Positions 7,599 to 14,418 are shown, numbered from the stretch's first letter. The stretch is 14,937 bases of DNA from JABCPE02 sp963506915 (GCA_963506915.1 CAUORE010000039.1:1-14937); one strand, 5' to 3'. Numbers and translations are program-made. Notes: a model not told the origin generated them from the sequence alone.

Positions 7599-8783
7599 TT
7601 ATTTTCTTACAAAATTGGTTACATCTTCTGCTGTTACAGGGTTTGAACCTAATATAATCAGCCTTTCTACTACATTTCTAAGTTCTCGGATATTTCCCGT
7701 CCATGAGAAATTTTGGAGGGCTTTTATGGCTTTGTCATCAAATTCTTTTACTGAAGTTCCCTGCTCCTCAGAGATGAGCTTCGCGAAATGTTTCACTAAA
7801 ATAGGAATATCGTCCTTTCTTTCATCCAGAGAGGGAACATGGATTTCTATCACGGAAAGCCTGTGATAGAGGTCTTCACGGAATTTTCCTGCTTCTATTT
7901 CTTTTTTCAAATCTTTGTTGGTCGCCGCCAGCACGCGCACATCTACTTTTATTTCCTTGTCGCTTCCCACAGGCGAAACTTTATTTTCCTGCAAAGCACG
8001 AAGGACTTTGGCTTGGGCTACAAGGCTCATATCACCGATTTCATCTAGGAAAAGAGTACCGCTGTTAGCTTGTTCGAATTTCCCTTGTTTGTCTTTGATA
8101 GCTCCCGTGAAAGAACCTTTTACATGTCCAAAGAGTTCACTTTCAATTAGTTCTGAAGGAATAGCGGCGCAGTTCACCTCTACGATAGGGTTTTTGCTGC
8201 GTTCGCTTAGGGAATGGATGGCGTGTGCTACCAGCTCTTTCCCAGAACCGTTGGAACCTGTGATGAGGACTCTGGCATCAGATGGCGCTACTTTCTCTAT
8301 CATGTTCTGAATGTTTTTCAGAGCAGGAGATTCGCCAATCATTTGGTATTTTTTGCTGACTTTCTTTTTCAGCTGGGTGTTTTCTTTGATGAGCGAATTT
8401 TTAGTATTTTGTAAATCCTTCTTTTCCAAGGCATTTTTTACGCTCGTAATCAGCCTGTTGATATCAATAGGCTTGGAGATGAAATCATACGCTCCGTTTT
8501 TCAGGCAACTTACAGCAGTTTCTATATCCGCATGTCCTGAAATCATTAGAAAAACACTTTCAGGCTTTATAGAAAGGCTTTGCGTGAGGAGTTCGTTTCC
8601 TGATAATTTAGGCATTTTGATGTCTGAAATAATCAGGTCAAAGTCATTTTTTTCTATCAATTTATAGGCATCCAGACCATTTTCTGCAATGGTGATTTCA
8701 GAGCCATGTATCTCATCTGAAAGTATGTTTTCCAAGATGTTAGAGATACTTTTTTCGTCTTCTACTATTAAGATTTTTTGCAT
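7599..8783 (-). CDS. NtrC-type sigma-54 response regulator lacking a DNA-binding domain
   Basis: The 394-residue protein has a receiver domain (about residues 1-120) with the acidic pocket E8/D9, phospho-acceptor D54 in ISDIKMP, S82 and K104 in FISKP. A linker leads to an AAA+ sigma-54 interaction domain (about 145-370) with Walker A GSNGSGKE (166-173), GSFTGA (213-218, the sigma-54 contact loop, usually GAFTGA), Walker B LFLDEIGD (234-241), a putative arginine-finger region FREDLYHRL (301-309) and GNIREL (363-368). The protein stops about 25 residues later, so the Fis-type helix-turn-helix that normally follows is absent. Such regulators activate RpoN-dependent promoters by ATP hydrolysis; those without the helix-turn-helix, such as H. 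pylori FlgR and chlamydial CtcC, act without enhancer binding. No sensor kinase gene is next to it. The MATE gene follows after 4 nt. The ATG at 8783 fits the receiver domain start and lies directly behind a -7 element. Confidence 0.93.
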   Translation of the reverse strand: MQKILIVEDEKSISNILENILSDEIHGSEITIAENGLDAYKLIEKNDFDLIISDIKMPKLSGNELLTQSLSIKPESVFLMISGHADIETAVSCLKNGAYDFISKPIDINRLITSVKNALEKKDLQNTKNSLIKENTQLKKKVSKKYQMIGESPALKNIQNMIEKVAPSDARVLITGSNGSGKELVAHAIHSLSERSKNPIVEVNCAAIPSELIESELFGHVKGSFTGAIKDKQGKFEQANSGTLFLDEIGDMSLVAQAKVLRALQENKVSPVGSDKEIKVDVRVLAATNKDLKKEIEAGKFREDLYHRLSVIEIHVPSLDERKDDIPILVKHFAKLISEEQGTSVKEFDDKAIKALQNFSWTGNIRELRNVVERLIILGSNPVTAEDVTNFVRK

Positions 8784-8787
8784 GAGA

Positions 8788-8795
8788 CAAAGGTA
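8788..8795 (-). promoter_or_regulatory. Bacteroidota -7 element, regulator-MATE operon promoter
   Basis: The minus strand reads TACCTTTG, an exact TAnnTTTG match with only 4 nt between its last G and the ATG at 8783. With the usual spacing the transcript would begin at or next to the start codon, which predicts a leaderless or nearly leaderless mRNA. Confidence 0.55.
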
Positions 8796-8888
8796 AGAAA
8801 ATTTTATTTTTTTCTTTTATGGCTTTAATAAAGAATGGAAGAGTGAATTTATATACACAAATTGTTCGGTAAAAATGCGGAAATATTA

Positions 8889-8896
8889 TATATTTG
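8889..8896 (+). promoter_or_regulatory. Bacteroidota -7 element, SRPBCC gene promoter
   Basis: TATATTTG matches TAnnTTTG exactly. A transcript from here starts near 8902, upstream of the GTG at 8913 but downstream of the TTG at 8862, so it decides the start codon. A TTG at 8862-8864 lies 24 nt upstream, slightly too far to be a good -33 element. Confidence 0.55.
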
Positions 8897-8912
8897 CTTA
8901 AAATATTTTGTA

Positions 8913-9956
8913 GTGCGCTGGTTTAAGATTATTTTGCTTTTATTAGTCTTGTTGGCATCAGGCTATACGGCTGTGATGTATTATTTTTTTGAGGAGAAAA
9001 ATTCTTTTGTAGTGGAAAAGGAAATAGAGTTTCCTTTGGATAAAGTTTTCCCGCAGTTTGATGACTTACAGAACCTTACGAGATGGAATGATTATTTTTT
9101 GTCCGATAAAGATTATCGCTATCGTTATTTCTTGCCGTACGAAGGGGAGGGAAGTTCCATGAGCTACAATCACACAAAGGATAAAAATAAATATGGAGAG
9201 GTTTTTATCAGAAAAATCAAAGAAAATAAGAGTATCAGCTATGAATTATACCAAGAACGAAAAGAAGTTCCATATAAAATCACTGTAAAATTTTTTCCAA
9301 AAGGAGACAAAACCAAGATTGTATGGCAGGTGAATACGCCTAAATATCCTTTGTTGCTTAGGTTTAAGGCGGCAGATTCTGATATAGAAAGCTATATAAA
9401 TAATAATGTAACCGTAAGTGTCAAAAACCTTACAAATCTGCTTTCAGGAAAAGTTGATAAAGAGGTGATGTTCAATCAGATAAAATATGACAGCATCATG
9501 ATAGAGGAGCAGGACGAAAGGCTGTTTCTGGGCGTGAATGTGAGCACATCTAATAAAAAAGGGGCTTTGTTTAAAAATATAGTCATCAACCACAATAGGG
9601 TTTTCAGCTATGTGACCAAAGACCTCTCAAAGCGGGAAGATGAATTTGGAGAGCCAGTGCTTTTCACAGAGGCAGGAGAGCTTAAAAACAAAGAAGTTTC
9701 GTATTTCTACGGCGTTCCATTATCCCAAAAAGTGAATGTTTCGGATAATAATTTTGCTTTTAGAACCATTAAAAAATCAAAATATTACAGTATTTATTAT
9801 AAAGGAGGATATGAACAGCGAACAAAAGCTATAGCCAAACTTTTGGATAAAATAAAGAAAGACCTTCTTCAAAACGGAAAGCTGGAAGAACTATTTGTGG
9901 AGGCTCCGTATAATGAGAATGATGTGGTGCTGAAATTATCATTCCCAGTTTACTAA
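8913..9956 (+). CDS. Membrane-anchored SRPBCC protein with C-terminal GyrI/AraC-effector-like domain
   Basis: From the GTG at 8913 the protein has 347 residues. It starts MRWFKIILLLL with one hydrophobic segment (about residues 4-25), which should anchor it in the inner membrane or act as a signal. Residues of about 30-170 have the SRPBCC (START/polyketide-cyclase-like) pattern FPLDKVFPQFDDLQNLTRWN, then a beta-rich part with KTKIVWQV. The last 150 residues (YDSIMIEEQDERLFLGV to the C-terminus) resemble the GyrI-like small-molecule binding domain of AraC effector domains, ending with the typical alternating hydrophobics of VVLKLSFPVY. Both folds bind hydrophobic ligands, but no ligand can be named. 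I preferred GTG to the TTG at 8862 because the -7 element lies between them and the TTG extension would put 17 atypical residues before the membrane segment. It is probably a single-gene unit; I see no terminator before the sucA promoter. Confidence 0.83.
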   Translation: MRWFKIILLLLVLLASGYTAVMYYFFEEKNSFVVEKEIEFPLDKVFPQFDDLQNLTRWNDYFLSDKDYRYRYFLPYEGEGSSMSYNHTKDKNKYGEVFIRKIKENKSISYELYQERKEVPYKITVKFFPKGDKTKIVWQVNTPKYPLLLRFKAADSDIESYINNNVTVSVKNLTNLLSGKVDKEVMFNQIKYDSIMIEEQDERLFLGVNVSTSNKKGALFKNIVINHNRVFSYVTKDLSKREDEFGEPVLFTEAGELKNKEVSYFYGVPLSQKVNVSDNNFAFRTIKKSKYYSIYYKGGYEQRTKAIAKLLDKIKKDLLQNGKLEELFVEAPYNENDVVLKLSFPVY

Positions 9957-9974
9957 AATTAAGACTAAAATTTA

Positions 9975-9982
9975 TAAATTTG
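9975..9982 (+). promoter_or_regulatory. Bacteroidota -7 element, sucAB promoter
   Basis: TAAATTTG matches TAnnTTTG exactly. A start about 6 nt downstream gives a leader of about 27 nt that contains the purine-rich AGGAG and the start-stop pair ahead of sucA. Confidence 0.58.
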
Positions 9983-9997
9983 TAACTCAAAAAAAGT

Positions 9998-10017
9998 AGG
10001 AGAATTAAAATGTAATG
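9998..10017 (+). promoter_or_regulatory. AGGAG plus ATG-TAA start-stop overlapping the sucA start
   Basis: AGGAG (9998-10002) stands 7 nt before an ATG at 10010 that is followed at once by TAA (10013-10015). The last A of that stop is the first base of the sucA ATG (10015-10017), giving ATGTAATGG. The AGGAG spacing suits the start-stop ATG (7 nt) better than the sucA ATG (12 nt). Ribosomes could initiate at the first ATG, stop at once and restart at sucA. Whether the element is used is unknown, since Shine-Dalgarno pairing is weak in this phylum. Confidence 0.4.
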
Positions 10018-12780
10018 GACAGGTTTTCATTTTTAAATACAGCGCATATAGAGTTGATAGACAGTATGTATCAACAATATCTTCAGAGTCCTGATAGTAT
10101 AGAGCCTTCGTGGAAGTCGTTTTTTCAGGGCTTTGATTTTGCATTAGAGAATTATGGAGAATCAGTGCAGGAAGTTCCTCAAGTGGTGCAGACAGCCGTA
10201 AATACAGGCGCCGTGCCAGAGGACATTCTCACGGAATTTAAGGTTATCAATCTCATTGAGGCTTATCGTACCAGAGGGCATCTCTTTACCAAGACCAATC
10301 CTGTAAGGAAGCGTAGAGAGTATTCGCCGACTCTTGATATTGAGAATTTCGGTCTCACGAAGGCAGATTTAGGTAAGAAATTTGACTGTGCTACACAGGT
10401 CGGAATGCCTGCTACAGCTACTTTGGAAGATATTATAAAGCATCTGGAGCAGGTATATTGTGACTCCATCGGGGTGGAATACATTCACATCAAAAATGTG
10501 GAGGAGAAAAATTTCATCAGAAAATGGATTTCAGAAAATGAAAATCACCCAATTCTTTCCGTAGAGGAAAAACGCCAGATTTTGCATAAACTAAACCAAG
10601 CCATCGCTTTTGAGCGCTTTCTTCATACCAAATTTGTCGGGCAGAAAAGGTTTTCTCTGGAGGGTGGTGAGTCCCTTATCCCAGCGGTAGACCAGCTTAT
10701 TAGTTATTCTTCACAACATGGTGTAGATGAGGTAGTTCTGGGAATGGCTCACCGTGGGAGGCTGAATGTTCTGAGTAATATTTTCCAAAAATCATATAAA
10801 GAAATTTTTTCTGAATTTGAAGGAAAGGAATTCGATGAAGATGTTTTCTCTGGCGATGTGAAATATCATCTTGGTGCATCTAAAAGAGTGACAACGGCTT
10901 CTGGCGAGGAAGTTAGAATCAATCTCGTTCCTAACCCATCTCACTTGGAAACCGTGGGAGCTTTGGTTCAAGGGATTTGTAGAGCGAAAATAGACCAATA
11001 CAAAGGAGATTACACAAAAGTTTTACCAATTGTCATTCATGGAGACGCTGCCATCGCAGGGCAGGGAATTGTCTATGAAATCGCCCAGATGATGACACTG
11101 GACGGCTATAAAACAGGTGGAACGGTACATATCGTGGTGAATAATCAGGTGGGCTTTACGACGAACTATCTCGATGCTCGTTCTTCTACTTATTGTACTG
11201 ATATAGCGAAAGTTACAGATTCGCCTGTGATGCATATCAATGCTGATGATGTGGAGGCTGTGGTGCATGCCATTCGTTTTGCGGCGGATTATAGAGCCAA
11301 GTTTCACAAAGATGTGTATATAGATCTTTTAGGTTACCGAAAATATGGGCATAACGAAGGTGATGAACCGAGATTTACCCAGCCTAAATTATATGATATA
11401 ATCGCAAACCATCCTAACCCAAGGAAAATTTATAAACGAAAACTGCTTCAGGAAGGTATCGTTTCTGATGAAATCATTGCAGAAATGGAGCAGGAGTTTA
11501 AACTTCTTTTGGATGAAAATTTCGAGGCAGCGAAAGAAATCGAACGAAATCAGATGTCCATTTTCATGGAGGAAGATTGGCGTGATTTCTCAAAATCGGC
11601 TGTGGGAAAAGCCTTGGAAAAGGTGGATACCAGATTTGATTTAGCTGAATTAAAAGAATTAGCGCAAAAACTTTTTGAGCTTCCAAGCGATAAAAAATTC
11701 ATTAATAAAATTATTCGTCTTTTCCAGCAGCGACTGAAAATGGTTCAGGAAACCAACGAGTTAGACTGGGCTTTAGGAGAGTTGTTGGCGTATGCTTCCC
11801 TGCTGAAAGAGGGCTATAATGTCCGTATTTCGGGCGAGGATGTGGAGCGTGGGACTTTTTCTCACCGTCACGCTGTTTTGAAAACAGAAGATACGGAGGA
11901 AGAATATATTTATTTAAAAAATGTTTCTGACAGCAGATTTGATATCTATAATTCCCATCTTTCCGAATATGGTGTTCTTGGTTTTGACTATGGCTACGCC
12001 CTTGCTTCTCCGAAAACACTTACGATTTGGGAGGCGCAGTTTGGGGATTTTGCCAATGGAGCGCAGATTATCATAGACCAATATTTGGTGGCTGCAGAGG
12101 AAAAATGGAAAATCCAAAACGGACTTGTGATGCTGCTTCCTCACGGAATGGAAGGGCAGGGCGCAGAGCACTCTTCCGCGAGATTGGAAAGATTCCTTAC
12201 CCTTTGTGCTAATGAAAATATTTTTGTGGCAAATTGTACCACACCAGCCAATTATTTCCATTTGCTTAGAAGGCAAATGAAACAGCCGTTCAGAAAGCCT
12301 TTAGTAGTAATGACTCCGAAATCCTTGTTGAGACATCCAAAAGTGGTTTCCAGCATTGAGGAAATGGCGAATGGAGAGTTCCAAACTTTGATAGATGATA
12401 CTCTGATAGATGCTGAAAAAGTGCAGAGAGTAGTCCTATGTAGTGGTAAAATCTACTACGAGCTTTTAGCAAAAAGAGAAGAGCTAAATGAGGAAAGAGT
12501 GGCGCTAGTAAGATTGGAACAGCTGTATCCTTTGGATAAGGAAACTCTTGCAGGGATAATGAACAGATATGCCCATAATAAAGAAATAGTATGGGTGCAG
12601 GAAGAACCAGAAAATATGGGAGCTTGGGCGTATATTTTGAGAAACTTGAGAAATACAGATATTCAGGTAATCGCGCCAGTGTCCAGCGGTACGCCTGCTC
12701 CAGGAACGCACAAAGGTTTTGATAAAAACCAAAAACAGGTAATCCAGCGAGTGTTTGATTTGGAAAATTTAATAGGATAA
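10015..12780 (+). CDS. sucA: 2-oxoglutarate dehydrogenase E1 component
   Basis: SucA is the thiamine diphosphate-dependent E1 of the 2-oxoglutarate dehydrogenase complex; it decarboxylates 2-oxoglutarate in the TCA cycle and transfers succinyl to SucB. The protein has 921 residues (E. coli about 933). The N-terminal segment with FLNTAHIELIDSMYQQYLQS and PSWKSFFQGF (about 6-40) is the family helper region. Further motifs are RGHLFTKTNPV (87-97), AHRGRLNVL (245-253), NPSHLETVG (307-315), the ThDP/Mg segment from GDAA (343-346) to NN (376-377), YGHNEGDEP (444-452), and FSHRH (615-619) with GMEGQGAEHSSARLERFL further on in the pyrimidine-binding half. ATG 10015 fits the family N-terminus. sucB follows after 39 nt without a promoter, so the two form an operon. 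Everything needed for activity appears intact. Several long frames on the opposite strand are shadows of this gene. Confidence 0.97.
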   Translation: MDRFSFLNTAHIELIDSMYQQYLQSPDSIEPSWKSFFQGFDFALENYGESVQEVPQVVQTAVNTGAVPEDILTEFKVINLIEAYRTRGHLFTKTNPVRKRREYSPTLDIENFGLTKADLGKKFDCATQVGMPATATLEDIIKHLEQVYCDSIGVEYIHIKNVEEKNFIRKWISENENHPILSVEEKRQILHKLNQAIAFERFLHTKFVGQKRFSLEGGESLIPAVDQLISYSSQHGVDEVVLGMAHRGRLNVLSNIFQKSYKEIFSEFEGKEFDEDVFSGDVKYHLGASKRVTTASGEEVRINLVPNPSHLETVGALVQGICRAKIDQYKGDYTKVLPIVIHGDAAIAGQGIVYEIAQMMTLDGYKTGGTVHIVVNNQVGFTTNYLDARSSTYCTDIAKVTDSPVMHINADDVEAVVHAIRFAADYRAKFHKDVYIDLLGYRKYGHNEGDEPRFTQPKLYDIIANHPNPRKIYKRKLLQEGIVSDEIIAEMEQEFKLLLDENFEAAKEIERNQMSIFMEEDWRDFSKSAVGKALEKVDTRFDLAELKELAQKLFELPSDKKFINKIIRLFQQRLKMVQETNELDWALGELLAYASLLKEGYNVRISGEDVERGTFSHRHAVLKTEDTEEEYIYLKNVSDSRFDIYNSHLSEYGVLGFDYGYALASPKTLTIWEAQFGDFANGAQIIIDQYLVAAEEKWKIQNGLVMLLPHGMEGQGAEHSSARLERFLTLCANENIFVANCTTPANYFHLLRRQMKQPFRKPLVVMTPKSLLRHPKVVSSIEEMANGEFQTLIDDTLIDAEKVQRVVLCSGKIYYELLAKREELNEERVALVRLEQLYPLDKETLAGIMNRYAHNKEIVWVQEEPENMGAWAYILRNLRNTDIQVIAPVSSGTPAPGTHKGFDKNQKQVIQRVFDLENLIG

Positions 12781-12819
12781 ACAATAGAGTTTATTAACAT
12801 AAAATAAAGACTTAGAGCT

Positions 12820-14025
12820 ATGTCTATATTAGAAATGAAAGTGCCTTCACCAGGCGAATCCATCACAGAAGTAGAAATTTCATCTTGGTTAGTAAAAGAT
12901 GGCGATTTTGTAGAAAAAGACCAGCCAATAGCAGAGGTAGATTCTGATAAGGCGACACTAGAACTTCCAGCTGAGCAGTCAGGAGTAATTACCCTAAAAG
13001 CCGAGGAAGGAGATGTGGTAAAAGTAGGACAGGTAGTCTGCCTTATAGATATGTCTGCACAAGGGGCAGCTGTGAAGGCAGAAAAACCAGCTTCGGAAAT
13101 GGAAGTGGAAGCACAAACAGCGGCTGTTCCTGCACAAGAACCTAAAAAAGAGGAATCTCATCCATCTTCTCCATTGGCAAAAGTGATTTTGAAGGAGAAC
13201 AGTATTGATTCTGATAAAGTTACAGGAACAGGCGTGGGTGGTAAAATCACCAAAGAAGATGCGATAAAAGCTGTCGCAGCGATGGGAAGAGCGCAAGGAA
13301 ACCGTAAACAAACCGTTACAAAACTTTCTGTCTTGAGGAGAAAACTGGCGGCTAGATTGGTTTCTGTGAAGAACGAAACCGCTATGCTTACTACTTTCAA
13401 CGAGGTGGATATGAGCGAAATTTTCAGGCTGAGAAAACTTTATAAAGAAGAATTTTCGCAGAAACACGGCGTAGGGCTTGGTTTTATGTCCTTCTTTACC
13501 AAGGCGGTTACCAGAGCTTTGAAACTTTATCCAGATGTGAATGCAGCGATAGATGGCGACCAAAAAATCAATTATGATTTTTGTGATATTTCTGTGGCGG
13601 TTTCTGGGCCAAAGGGACTTATGGTGCCGATTATCAGAGATGCGGAGACTTTATCCTTTAAAGGTATTGAGCTGAAAATTAAAGATTTAGCTACGAAAGT
13701 TCGTGATGGGAATATTTCTGTAGATGAGATGACAGGAGGGACTTTTACTATTACTAATGGTGGGACTTTCGGGTCTATGCTTTCTACACCGATTATCAAT
13801 CCGCCACAAAGTGCGATTTTAGGGATGCATAACATTTTAGAACGCCCTGTGGCTATCAATGGGCAGGTAGAAATCCGTCCGATGATGTATCTGGCGCTTT
13901 CTTATGACCATAGAATAATCGATGGTCGTGAGTCCGTAGGGTTCTTGGTAGCTGTGAAAGAAGCCATAGAAAATCCAGTGGAACTGCTCATGGAAAACAA
14001 TGAGAAAAAAGCTTTAGAATTGTAA
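12820..14025 (+). CDS. sucB: 2-oxoglutarate dehydrogenase E2, dihydrolipoyl succinyltransferase
   Basis: SucB is the core of the 2-oxoglutarate dehydrogenase complex and moves the succinyl group from lipoate to CoA. The 401-residue protein has one lipoyl domain (about 2-76) with the lipoylated lysine in VDSDKATLELP (Lys44), then an Ala/Pro/Glu-rich flexible linker (about 78-113), an E1/E3-binding domain (HPSSPLAKVILKENSIDSDK to GGKITKEDAIKA, about 114-152), and a catalytic acyltransferase domain (about 170-401) with SYDHRIIDGR (361-370; His364, Asp368). Length and single lipoyl domain match SucB rather than pyruvate E2, and the sucA neighbour supports this. It is the last gene of the sucAB operon; the E3 dihydrolipoyl dehydrogenase is not next to it. 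A hairpin without a T-run begins 22 nt after the stop codon. Confidence 0.96.
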   Translation: MSILEMKVPSPGESITEVEISSWLVKDGDFVEKDQPIAEVDSDKATLELPAEQSGVITLKAEEGDVVKVGQVVCLIDMSAQGAAVKAEKPASEMEVEAQTAAVPAQEPKKEESHPSSPLAKVILKENSIDSDKVTGTGVGGKITKEDAIKAVAAMGRAQGNRKQTVTKLSVLRRKLAARLVSVKNETAMLTTFNEVDMSEIFRLRKLYKEEFSQKHGVGLGFMSFFTKAVTRALKLYPDVNAAIDGDQKINYDFCDISVAVSGPKGLMVPIIRDAETLSFKGIELKIKDLATKVRDGNISVDEMTGGTFTITNGGTFGSMLSTPIINPPQSAILGMHNILERPVAINGQVEIRPMMYLALSYDHRIIDGRESVGFLVAVKEAIENPVELLMENNEKKALEL

Positions 14026-14047
14026 AACATAGAGTATATCAAATAAA

Positions 14048-14082
14048 TACCCCCTGACCTGTTCCGAACGGGTCAGGGGGTA
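14048..14082 (+). other. Perfect 12-bp hairpin after sucB (half-copy of the 66-bp repeat)
   Basis: TACCCCCTGACC (14048-14059) and GGTCAGGGGGTA (14071-14082) are exact reverse complements. The 11 nt between them can pair further (T-G wobble, then GTT with AAC), leaving a CCG loop. There is no T-run after it, only CTGATTTAG, so it is not a standard intrinsic terminator, but it could end or stabilise the sucAB message. Its right arm and the following bases are the second half of the tandem repeat unit. Confidence 0.8.
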
Positions 14083-14290
14083 CTGATTTAGCGGTCGAGG
14101 GGTACTAATTTAATGGGTATCGACCCGTTCGGAAGGGGTTAGGGGGTACTGATTTAGTGGTCGAAGGGTATTAACTTAATGGGTATTGACCCGTTCGGAA
14201 GGGGTTAGGGGGTACTGATTTAGTGGTCGGAGGGTATTAACTTAATGGGTATCGACCCGTTCGGAAGTGGGTAAGGGGTATTCATTTAGT
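14053..14290 (+). repeat. 66-bp tandem repeat array, three full copies plus one partial
   Basis: Three full units lie at 14093-14158, 14159-14224 and 14225-14290. Units 1 and 2 differ at 4 positions and units 2 and 3 at 7 by my alignment. A partial unit precedes them (about 14053-14092) and a decayed start of another may follow (14291-14312). Each unit begins GGTCG, contains GGGTAT(C/T)GACCCGTTCGGAA, a G-rich block such as GGGGTTAGGGGG, and ends CATTTAGT or GATTTAGT. Units carry the short inverted repeat GGTCGA/TCGACC (exact in unit 1), CCGTTCGG, and GGGT/ACCC. There are stop codons in all frames of both strands, so the array is non-coding. With the promoter of ychF it fills the 393-bp gap between sucB and ychF. 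The G content on the plus strand is far above the surroundings. No spacers separate the copies, so it is not CRISPR. Confidence 0.93.
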
Positions 14291-14334
14291 AGTCATAAAG
14301 TAAGAAGATTATAGCACAAAAACTCAAAAAAATA

Positions 14335-14405
14335 TAGGCTTTTCTTTTTTTATGGTTATCTTTGTGCCTTCAAAAAATAGTAAAATCGGTTTATACAAAA
14401 GCCTA
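14335..14405. repeat. 9-bp inverted repeat flanking the ychF promoter
   Basis: TAGGCTTTT (14335-14343) and AAAAGCCTA (14397-14405) are exact reverse complements, 53 nt apart, on either side of the -7 element of ychF. It could be an operator pair or, in a read-through transcript, the base of a stem. It may also be chance in AT-rich DNA. Confidence 0.3.
14357..14364 (+). promoter_or_regulatory. Bacteroidota -7 element, ychF promoter
   Basis: TATCTTTG matches TAnnTTTG exactly, 54 nt before the ychF ATG. It lies outside the repeat array, so ychF can be transcribed without the repeats in its leader. Confidence 0.58.
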
Positions 14406-14418
14406 AAAAGAATAAAGT

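Noticed and set aside
5727..8860. Regulator-MATE region as a mobile island
   Set aside because: No integrase, transposase, tRNA target or flanking direct repeats; both ends are ordinary terminator and promoter regions.
8862..8912. TTG at 8862 as the start of the SRPBCC gene
   Set aside because: The exact -7 element at 8889-8896 lies inside this extension, and GTG 8913 gives a clean membrane-segment N-terminus.
5727..8912. Sigma-54 (-24/-12) promoter near the regulator operon
   Set aside because: I found no TGGCA-N-TTGC-like pair with correct spacing in the intergenic parts.
12290..12784. 164-codon frame on the minus strand inside sucA
   Set aside because: It is fully antisense to a conserved sucA region, has low-complexity Leu/Phe/Ser-type composition and no recognisable motif: a shadow frame.
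12994..13563. 189-codon frame on the minus strand inside sucB
   Set aside because: Antisense to lipoyl, linker and catalytic segments of sucB, rich in Cys, His, Phe and Arg as shadow frames are, and no promoter.
14053..14290. CRISPR array
   Set aside because: The 66-bp copies abut directly with no unique spacers, and there are no cas genes.
14053..14290. Repeat array as a coding repeat protein (66 is 22 codons)
   Set aside because: Every frame on both strands meets a stop codon within each unit.
14093..14290. G-quadruplex array
   Set aside because: Adjacent G-runs such as GGGGTTAGGGGG exist, but four closely spaced runs are not present, since loops of 10-20 nt would be required; kept only as a remark on G-richness.
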